In this document: positions 57,805-64,000 of the stretch, piece by piece
Layout of the letters: every line of letters starts with the position of its first letter
Numbering within the stretch: the stretch's first letter is position 1
DNA from: Pedobacter aquae
GTDB lineage: Bacteria; Bacteroidota; Bacteroidia; Sphingobacteriales; Sphingobacteriaceae
DNA length: 64,000 nucleotides
Assembly: GCF_008195825.1 (NCBI RefSeq)
Contig: NZ_CP043329.1
Coordinates: 1,550,001 to 1,614,000 of the forward strand
Direction of reading: 5' to 3'
Made by a program: the position numbers and the translations under genes
The notes under the pieces: model-generated
The model's database searches: none
What the model was told of the DNA's origin: nothing
The model's input: the letters and a program-made list of their open reading frames with translations, nothing else

Positions 57805-58554
57805 TTATTCGGCAGATGGTAATTGGCCATCATGCTCTTGTACATAAGAGTTTACCAATTTACGATATGTTACAACTAATATCACATTTGTAAACGGATA
57901 AGTTACAATAATACCTACTCCTAAAGCCAAAAAGCCTAGTACTATAAAACCAACTACTATGAGTAAAACGGTTATTATCCTCAATAAATTATCCTGTGTA
58001 AGCGCTCTACTTTGTCTTAAAGACTCTATAGAACTAGAATCATCATCAACAATAAAACAAGGAAAAAACATAAATCTCATGGTTATCAACATCAATAAAA
58101 CAAAGGCAACAACGGCTAAAAGCTCTACTGCTATAGGGGTTTCTTTTAATTGGTCTACAAATTTGCTAAAGGTAGCTACCGTAAGAAGCTTTTGATAAAT
58201 GAGATTAAAAGTGGCTACTATGAACCCTAAAAACAAGGTTAAAGTAATAAAACTAGAAATATTTTTCCAAGTTGGGATAACCGATTTTACTTCAATATCT
58301 TCGTTTTCTTTATCAATAAGATGGAAAGTAAGTTTGTAAAAACCTAAAGTTGCCATACTATTTAATATCAATACCAAGAAAAGAATAATGAAACTAAGAA
58401 AACCTCCATCGCCAATTAAAAACATGGAGGTAAATTGCATTAAGGCCAGAACGATAAAAGCAGTTACAGAATAACCAATAATCACTAGAAAGTTCTTCTT
58501 GGTGATTTCCCATGAGGTTTCTAAAACTTCTATTACTGAAAAAGATTTCTCCAT
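57805..58554 (-). CDS. Integral membrane protein of unknown function
   Basis: A 249-residue protein with about five or six membrane helices and a soluble N-terminus (S-V-I-E-V-L-E-T-S-W-E-I-T-K-K-N-F). The layout recalls the multi-pass membrane domain found in glycerophosphodiester phosphodiesterase-like and DUF975-type proteins, but no motif settles this. It lies 8 bases upstream of the GH3-type gene and 19 bases behind a glycosyltransferase, so it belongs to the same operon. Confidence 0.7.
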   Translation of the reverse strand: MEKSFSVIEVLETSWEITKKNFLVIIGYSVTAFIVLALMQFTSMFLIGDGGFLSFIILFLVLILNSMATLGFYKLTFHLIDKENEDIEVKSVIPTWKNISSFITLTLFLGFIVATFNLIYQKLLTVATFSKFVDQLKETPIAVELLAVVAFVLLMLITMRFMFFPCFIVDDDSSSIESLRQSRALTQDNLLRIITVLLIVVGFIVLGFLALGVGIIVTYPFTNVILVVTYRKLVNSYVQEHDGQLPSAE

Positions 58555-58573
58555 TTAAGATTTAAGGTATAAA

Positions 58574-59560
58574 CTAATATTGATTGTTAATGTCTTGCTT
58601 TAATATTACACGTTTGCAATAATCTTGCACAAAACCAAAGCCATAAGCTGTTAGCTGTATGAAAGACGCAATAATGCTCAAAAATGCAACATTTAATGAC
58701 TTATTTCTAAACAATGAATCAAAAAATATCAACATTATATAAACAAGCAATAATAAATTTGCCAAAACAGCTAAGGTTGAAGAAAAAAGATTTAGTATGA
58801 ATACTAAAACCAAAAAAGCTGTAAAGGCTATAGGTAGTAAATGAACTGCTTTTAGGGTATCCGGATAACGGAGAAATAAATCTACCCGGGTGCGTCCAAA
58901 AGAGTGAATTTGTTTCCAAAATTGTTTAAAACTAGTTCTTCTTTTATGGTAAACTTTTGCCTCTGGCACTAAAGCTATTTTAAAGCCCATTTGATGTATG
59001 CGGATAGATAAATCCATATCTTCTCCCATACGGGTTAACTTAAAACCTTCAGTTTTTTCCCAAACTTCTCTAGAAATACCCATATTAAAGCTTCTAGGGT
59101 GAAACTTACCTCCTGCATTTTTTTGCTTGCTTCTAATGCCTCCGGTAGTTAAAAAGGAAGTCATACCATAACTGATGGCTTTTTGTACAGATGTAAAAGA
59201 AGAATGTGCTTCATCCGGACCACCGTAAGCGTCTAAATATTCCTGATAAAAATGGTCTTTTAAAAGTTCTAAATAGTTATGGGGGATGATACAATCTGAA
59301 TCAAAAAAGATAAAATAATCTCCTTTAGCTCGCTCAAAACCATAATTACGAGCAAAGCCTTGTCCAGCATTTTCTTTATAAAAATAATATATATCTAACT
59401 GATTCTTAAAGCCCTCTATAATAGCCTTAGCATCATGCTTAGAACCGTCTTCTACCACCAAAACCTCAAAAGAAGTATAAGTTTGCTGCGTTAAACTTTC
59501 TAGCAGTTCTTTTATCTCTTGCGGCCTGTTGTATAAAGGAATAATGATGGAAAAAAACAT
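58574..59560 (-). CDS. Family 2 glycosyltransferase with C-terminal membrane helices
   Basis: A 328-residue protein. The GT-A domain (about 1-230) shows S-I-I-I-P-L-Y-N-R-P, V-V-E-D-G-S, F-F-D-S-D-C (metal-binding D-x-D) and F-N-M-G-I-S. The region E-D-M-D-L-S-I-R-I carries the catalytic base. Two or three membrane helices lie at about 235-315. It transfers a sugar at the inner face of the membrane; donor and acceptor are not readable. Confidence 0.9.
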   Translation of the reverse strand: MFFSIIIPLYNRPQEIKELLESLTQQTYTSFEVLVVEDGSKHDAKAIIEGFKNQLDIYYFYKENAGQGFARNYGFERAKGDYFIFFDSDCIIPHNYLELLKDHFYQEYLDAYGGPDEAHSSFTSVQKAISYGMTSFLTTGGIRSKQKNAGGKFHPRSFNMGISREVWEKTEGFKLTRMGEDMDLSIRIHQMGFKIALVPEAKVYHKRRTSFKQFWKQIHSFGRTRVDLFLRYPDTLKAVHLLPIAFTAFLVLVFILNLFSSTLAVLANLLLLVYIMLIFFDSLFRNKSLNVAFLSIIASFIQLTAYGFGFVQDYCKRVILKQDINNQY

Positions 59561-59625
59561 TTAAGATAAAGAGGTTAATGAGTTAATCCAGAACTTTTGA
59601 TAACATCATGAAAATGAACGACAAA

Positions 59626-60579
59626 CTATATTTCTTTTTCTATTTGATATTGATTTCTGTTAACAGAACTTCTTGAAACCAGCTCGGCAACAAAACCTGT
59701 TAAAAACAACTGTGCCCCCACCACCACCGCAACCAATGCGATGTAAAACATGGGTTGCTCTGTTACTTCTCTTTGATAAGGAGTGTGCATAGCAATATGG
59801 TAAAGTTTTTCTCCTATAATCCATAAAGCCATAATACTACCGAAAAAGAAGCTTAAAACCCCCATAGTACCAAAAAAATGCATCGGTCTTTTACCAAATT
59901 TACCTACAAAAAAGATAGAAAGTAAATCTAGAAAACCATTGATAAATCTGCTAAAACCAAATTTAGTTGTACCGTATTTTCTGGCCCTGTGCTCTACAAC
60001 TTGTTCTTCTATTTTGTTAAAACCAGCCCATTTAGCAATTACCGGTATGTAACGGTGCATTTCGCCATACACCTCAATATTTTTCACCACCTCTTTGCGG
60101 TAAGCTTTTAATCCGCAATTAAAATCATGAAGGTTATAAATACCAGACATGCTTCTGGTTGCAGCGTTAAATAATTTAGTTGGGATGGTTTTACTTAGCG
60201 GATCGTAACGTTTTTTCTTCCAGCCAGAAATTAAATCTAGCTTCTCTTCTTTTATACGACGGTAAAGCACTGGAATTTCATCCGGAGAGTCTTGCAAATC
60301 AGCATCCATAGTGATGACTACATCTCCGTTTACGGCATTAAAACCTACATTTAAAGCAGCAGATTTACCGTAATTTCTTCTAAATTTAATGGCTTTTATT
60401 TGCTCATGCTCTTGTTGTAACTCCTCTATCTTCTCCCAAGAACCATCGTTACTACCATCATCAATTAAGATAATTTCATAACTGTAAGCGTTTTTTTGCA
60501 TTACTTGTCTTATCCATTGGGTAAGTTCTGGTAATGATTCTACTTCATTATATAAGGGTATTACAACTGAAATATCCAT
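59626..60579 (-). CDS. Polyprenyl-phosphate glycosyltransferase-like GT2 protein
   Basis: A 317-residue protein of the dolichyl-phosphate-mannose-synthase/ArnC/GtrB type. V-V-I-P-L-Y-N-E, I-D-D-G-S-N-D-G-S, M-D-A-D-L-Q-D and H-R-A-R-K-Y-G-T-T-K-F-G precede two C-terminal membrane helices (about 235-255 and 275-300). Such enzymes load a sugar onto undecaprenyl phosphate for cell-surface glycans. It is separated by 65 bases from the next glycosyltransferase. Confidence 0.92.
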   Translation of the reverse strand: MDISVVIPLYNEVESLPELTQWIRQVMQKNAYSYEIILIDDGSNDGSWEKIEELQQEHEQIKAIKFRRNYGKSAALNVGFNAVNGDVVITMDADLQDSPDEIPVLYRRIKEEKLDLISGWKKKRYDPLSKTIPTKLFNAATRSMSGIYNLHDFNCGLKAYRKEVVKNIEVYGEMHRYIPVIAKWAGFNKIEEQVVEHRARKYGTTKFGFSRFINGFLDLLSIFFVGKFGKRPMHFFGTMGVLSFFFGSIMALWIIGEKLYHIAMHTPYQREVTEQPMFYIALVAVVVGAQLFLTGFVAELVSRSSVNRNQYQIEKEI

Positions 60580-60645
60580 TTCTTAACATGGGCTTTTTAG
60601 GGCAGCCAACCTATTTTATTGATGATTTATATTGATAACGAATAA

Positions 60646-61182
60646 CTATGCTTCGCTTTCGCTTTCTTCAAACATAGGTGCTTCCTTTTTAAAGATAGCT
60701 GCAAATACCAAACTTAAAGCTGCGCCTGTTAAAGTGTACATAATAGCTGTGGTTACAGCAGCTAAATAAGGCCCCCAACTTCTAGCTATACTCATGGCGG
60801 CATCTATTTGTTTAGATGATTGTCCTTGGTCTAACATCTGGTTTTCTGCTTCAACCAAACCCAATTCTAATACATCAGGGTTTAACCATTTTAAATAAAC
60901 CAGCATAAATAAACCCATCATTAAAGAAAGTAATGAGCTAAATCTAAAACCTGTGTTAAATGCTCTACCAAAAGAGATATAGCCATCTAGTTCCTTTTCT
61001 TTATGATTTTTAATAGCCAAAGCCAAGCAAGCTATAAAAGGAATGTAAGTTATATAGTTTAACGCGGATTTTTGATCAACCTCTGCAAAGTAAAACACAT
61101 AGGTTAAAATAACAATCATCACAAAAGCTAATAGAGCCCAGTAACTTGCTGTTTTTGTTGGTCTAACTTCTAATTCTTTCAT
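60646..61182 (-). CDS. DUF4199 family membrane protein
   Basis: A 178-residue protein with four membrane helices in the DUF4199 pattern: W-A-L-L-A-F-V-M-I, G-Y-I-S-F-G-R-A-F-N-T-G-F and a C-terminal helix pair. The loop after helix 3 has L-N-P-D-V-L-E. The function is unknown; in Bacteroidota it commonly precedes the polyprenyl-phosphate glycosyltransferase, as here. Two bases separate it from the upstream acidic-protein gene. Confidence 0.87.
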   Translation of the reverse strand: MKELEVRPTKTASYWALLAFVMIVILTYVFYFAEVDQKSALNYITYIPFIACLALAIKNHKEKELDGYISFGRAFNTGFRFSSLLSLMMGLFMLVYLKWLNPDVLELGLVEAENQMLDQGQSSKQIDAAMSIARSWGPYLAAVTTAIMYTLTGAALSLVFAAIFKKEAPMFEESESEA

Positions 61183-61184
61183 GG

Positions 61185-61856
61185 TTATGCTTGGTTATAG
61201 TTTACAATTAAATCTAAAACAGCGGCATCAAAAGCCGGGTCTTCACTTAAAGCTTTAAACTCTTTCAAATACTGAGCATCTGGATTGATATTATAGAAAA
61301 ATGCCATCAACGGAAAAAATAATTCTCTAATTTCTGAATCTGGAGAAAGCTTTTTAGATATCCTGGCTATTTCTATTAAAGAGCTTTCCATTAATACCTG
61401 GTTGGCAATAACATCTTCATAAATGCGATGCTCGTCTTGAAACTCATCCTCATCAACCAATAAAAACTCTTTTAAATAGTCGTCTAAAGATGGGTCAATA
61501 TCTTCATCATCACACTCTTTAAGGTACAATAAAAGGTTTAAAAGTTCTGTACCTCTATCAATGGTTTCTTCTTCTATTTTCTCCCATTCTGGAGATTCTA
61601 AATAATCTTCATCTAACTTCTTAGCATCTTCGGCAAAAAAGTTAATCAATAACAAATCAAAAGATAGTTCTCTTACCGGATCTAAAGCTGCTGAAGTATC
61701 AAAAACTTCATCCATAGCAGACAGTTTATCCATAAAATGTTGATCTGAACCAAAAATGGCTATTAACTGATTAAGTTCTTGTTGAGCAGATACACCTTCT
61801 AATGCAGAAAATGTATTAAAAAGGCTCTCTAATGCTGCTTTTACTTTTTTGTCCAT
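61185..61856 (-). CDS. Acidic cytoplasmic protein of unknown function
   Basis: A 223-residue strongly acidic protein (many D-E-D and E-E runs, for example E-C-D-D-E-D-I-D-P) predicted mainly helical. There is no signal peptide or membrane helix. I do not recognise the family. It sits between the dihydroorotase-like gene (12 bases away) and DUF4199 in a tight operon, an order probably shared among related genomes. Confidence 0.7.
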   Translation of the reverse strand: MDKKVKAALESLFNTFSALEGVSAQQELNQLIAIFGSDQHFMDKLSAMDEVFDTSAALDPVRELSFDLLLINFFAEDAKKLDEDYLESPEWEKIEEETIDRGTELLNLLLYLKECDDEDIDPSLDDYLKEFLLVDEDEFQDEHRIYEDVIANQVLMESSLIEIARISKKLSPDSEIRELFFPLMAFFYNINPDAQYLKEFKALSEDPAFDAAVLDLIVNYNQA

Positions 61857-61868
61857 AAGCTTTTGATT

Positions 61869-63131
61869 TTATTTAGCTTCGTAAAGCTGATGATTATTAA
61901 TGGTTAACCAAACTTTTCCTTTTAATTTTTCTCCAATAAAAGGCGAGTTTTTAGATTTTGAATAATTATTTTCTGTGGTGTAGTGCCACTCACTTTCATC
62001 AAACAAAGTTAAATTGGCCAGTACCCCTTCTTTAATTTCTGGCTGCTGTAAACCTAAAATATTTCTTGGACCAATGGCTAATTTTTCTACAATTTCTTGC
62101 GCATTTAAACCCGCTTTAAACAACAATGGCAAAGCTGTTTGCAAACCTGTAATGCCATAAGCAGCTGTTTCAAACTCTACTTCTTTAAACTCTATCTCGT
62201 GTGGCGTATGCTGAGAAACAACAGCATCAATAGTGCCGTCTTTTACACCTGTTAGTAAAGCCTCAACATCAGTATTTGTTCTTAAAGGAGGTTTAACTTT
62301 ATAATGGGTATCAAAATCATGTAAAGCTTGCTCTGTTAAAACTAAATGATGAGCCGTAACATCGCAAGTAACCTGTAAACCTTTGGCTTTAGCAGCCTTA
62401 ATAAGTGCTACGCTATGTGCTGTAGAAATACTGGTGAAATGTATTTTAGATTGGGTATATTCTGCTAAATATAAATCCCTTACGATCATTAATTCTTCAG
62501 CGATATTAGGAATACCTTTCATCCCTAAATAAGTACTCATTTCGCCTTCGTTCATTTTAGCTTTTCCGGCTATAGAGCTATCTTCAGGATAAGAAATCAC
62601 CAAAGCATCAAAACCTTTTGCATATAATAAAGCTCTTTCCATTAAACCAGCGTCTTGTACAGGTGCTGTACCATCTGTAAAAGCTACAGCACCAGACTGG
62701 GTCATATCGTACATTTCTGCAAGGTCTTTACCTTCTTTCTTTTGCGAAATGGTACCGTAAGGAAAAATATCAACTAATAATCCTTTAGCTCTGTTTTTTA
62801 AATATTCTACCTGCGCTTTAGCATCAACAGGTGGTTGTGTATTGGGCATAACGCCAACTCCAGTAAAACCACCGGCAGCTGCTGCTGCACTACCGCTTAT
62901 AAAATCTTCTTTATTTTCTAAGCCTAACTCGCCTAAATTGGTATTCAAATCAAAAAAACCTACCGATAAGTATTTGCCTTTTGCATCAATAGTTTTTGTT
63001 TCTGATGGCTCAATATCAGCAGCTATTTTACTGATGATACCATTTTCTAAAAGCACATCAACTACTTTTAAATGATGCGGGGAGGCAGGACTTACAAGCG
63101 TACAGGATTTTATAAGGATATTCATGATCAA
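61869..63131 (-). CDS. Dihydroorotase-like amidohydrolase lacking the metal ligands
   Basis: A 420-residue protein with the full dihydroorotase fold. The H-x-H motif is replaced by D-L-N-T-N (61-65). The usual H-x-E-D is Y-P-E-D, the histidine before S-T-A is missing (F-T-S-I-S-T-A), and the catalytic D-H-A-P-H reads Q-H-T-P-H. G-G-F-T-G-V-G-V-M-P-N-T and V-T-C-D-V-T-A-H-H-L are kept. All binuclear-metal ligands I can check are gone, so it should not hydrolyse dihydroorotate itself. Inactive homologues (PyrX-type) form complexes with aspartate carbamoyltransferase in other bacteria, which may be the role here. The ATG overlaps the stop of the upstream BatA-like gene by 4 bases. Confidence 0.88.
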   Translation of the reverse strand: MIMNILIKSCTLVSPASPHHLKVVDVLLENGIISKIAADIEPSETKTIDAKGKYLSVGFFDLNTNLGELGLENKEDFISGSAAAAAGGFTGVGVMPNTQPPVDAKAQVEYLKNRAKGLLVDIFPYGTISQKKEGKDLAEMYDMTQSGAVAFTDGTAPVQDAGLMERALLYAKGFDALVISYPEDSSIAGKAKMNEGEMSTYLGMKGIPNIAEELMIVRDLYLAEYTQSKIHFTSISTAHSVALIKAAKAKGLQVTCDVTAHHLVLTEQALHDFDTHYKVKPPLRTNTDVEALLTGVKDGTIDAVVSQHTPHEIEFKEVEFETAAYGITGLQTALPLLFKAGLNAQEIVEKLAIGPRNILGLQQPEIKEGVLANLTLFDESEWHYTTENNYSKSKNSPFIGEKLKGKVWLTINNHQLYEAK

Positions 63132-64000
63132 TTTATTGCAGTTTTATTTGCCTGGATTTTGAAATACTTTATAAGAAGCATCTCAAGAGCCAAAAATATC
63201 AAAACCAAAATTATACAAAGTTTCCATAAAGAAGCACCTAATTTCACTTCTTTTATCTGATTGGCTATGGATGATGTACCAGCTTCAATAATTTCGGTGT
63301 TTTTCCCAAAACTATTATTCAAATCAGCGTCGCTGGCATAACTTAAATCAGACTCTTTTCTGCTTTGGTTAAAGGCCAGTACAGCAATTAGTTTATCTTT
63401 TTTATAAAGGTCATAAAAACCTTGCGCTTTAACTTGGTCGGCAAAGAAAATAACCGTTCCTGCTTGATTATTACGAAGCTCTGGTATAATTTCTTGCTTA
63501 GCAGATTTTAGTGTTAAAACCTCACTAGTTGCTAAATCAACATCGTTTATCAACGCTGTTTCTTGCATACCTAAAATGTAAAACAGCGTTTGTTCTTGCC
63601 TTTTTAGCAATGCCATTTTAAATAAAAGCGGCAAAAACAAACCATGGTTAGTGAAATTAGAAACTTTCGGGTCTAGCGTTATAGCGCTTAAATAAAGATT
63701 ACCCTTTCCTAATTGATAGGCTTGCAAAAGAGGTAAACCAGCATCAACCTCCATTAAATTTTGCTTATTGGTTTTGGTAACATTACTTAACTGGTAATAG
63801 CCAGATGTTTTAGGTAAATCTATTTGCTGAGGGATGTTTTCAAAAACATTTTCAAAAACCGGATGCTTTAAATTTAAACTCGCAGCCATTACGCTATCTT
63901 TTTGGTAACGGACGGGATAGTTTGCACCAGCTGCTTTCAAGAAATTGGTGTAAGAAGTTAAATCAGCCTCTAGAGGCAAGAAGACACTTAAATTACCACC
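63128..64000 (-). CDS. BatA-like membrane protein, partial (5' end outside window)
   Basis: The C-terminal 290 residues of a longer protein; the frame is open to base 64000 and reads G-G-N-L-S-V-F-L-P at the edge. It has glutamine-amidotransferase-like beta/alpha elements (Y-Q-L-G-K-G-N-L-Y-L-S-A-I-T-L-D) and one C-terminal membrane helix (about 255-275, L-C-I-I-L-V-L-I-F-L-A-L-E-M-L-L-I). This resembles Bacteroidota proteins with an N-terminal BatA domain, which precede the dihydroorotase-like gene. The N-terminus must be seen to confirm this. Confidence 0.72.
   Translation of the reverse strand, partial: GGNLSVFLPLEADLTSYTNFLKAAGANYPVRYQKDSVMAASLNLKHPVFENVFENIPQQIDLPKTSGYYQLSNVTKTNKQNLMEVDAGLPLLQAYQLGKGNLYLSAITLDPKVSNFTNHGLFLPLLFKMALLKRQEQTLFYILGMQETALINDVDLATSEVLTLKSAKQEIIPELRNNQAGTVIFFADQVKAQGFYDLYKKDKLIAVLAFNQSRKESDLSYASDADLNNSFGKNTEIIEAGTSSIANQIKEVKLGASLWKLCIILVLIFLALEMLLIKYFKIQANKTAIN

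Overview
The window reads as chromosomal DNA of a Bacteroidota bacterium, most likely a soil or water member of the Sphingobacteriaceae (Pedobacter-like). Support comes from the AT-rich intergenic DNA, the SusC/SusD pair with a hybrid two-component regulator, the type IX secretion (T9SS) C-terminal domains, the family-level look of the housekeeping proteins, and a PL8 lyase that matches what I remember of the Pedobacter (Flavobacterium) heparinus chondroitinase AC active site residue by residue. Almost every gene is on the minus strand.

Region 1 (1-7.0 kb): the 5' part of a glycosyltransferase, a cytoplasmic family GH2 enzyme divergent from mannonate dehydratase (uxuA), and a secreted GH2 enzyme. 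Region 2 (7.0-37.5 kb): a glycosaminoglycan (chondroitin/hyaluronan-type) utilisation locus. One operon runs susC, susD, a surface lipoprotein, GH88 unsaturated glucuronyl hydrolase, GH3, GH20 and a CBM9-like protein. A second holds a T9SS-exported PL8 lyase and a T9SS-exported protein of unknown function. A third holds sulfatase, PL8 ABC-type lyase, sulfatase and PL8 AC-type lyase. A 1369-aa hybrid sensor/regulator closes the locus. The three operons share a nearly ungapped promoter module, probably the regulator's operator. A small VapBC-like toxin-antitoxin pair sits inside the locus.

Region 3 (37.7-45.7 kb): an amino-sugar operon (N-acetylhexosamine kinase, MFS sugar importer, NagB-LmbE fusion, phosphohexosamine mutase, GalE) behind a LacI regulator whose likely operators can be seen. 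It would dispose of the N-acetylgalactosamine released from chondroitin, while UxuA and the cytoplasmic GH2 point to a uronate branch. Region 4 (46.2-52.9 kb): an accessory islet with a HEPN protein, a SIR2-like protein, a membrane-anchored unknown, a DUF2971 protein, an S41 peptidase and gene debris. The HEPN/SIR2 pair looks like a defence module, but its genes carry several frameshifts. Region 5 (53-64 kb): ordinary chromosomal genes (tRNA-Leu, hscB, rseP, dxr, a GH3-auxin family protein, two glycosyltransferases, a DUF4199 protein, a dihydroorotase-like protein with no metal ligands, and a BatA-like membrane protein cut by the window end).

A recurring feature is single-base indels, mostly in short homopolymers. 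They affect two PL8 lyases just after their start codons, one sulfatase, the hexosamine kinase, and the SIR2, HEPN and methyltransferase-like genes. They are absent from the housekeeping genes. Whether they are sequencing errors, gene decay or slippage switches cannot be decided from this sequence alone.
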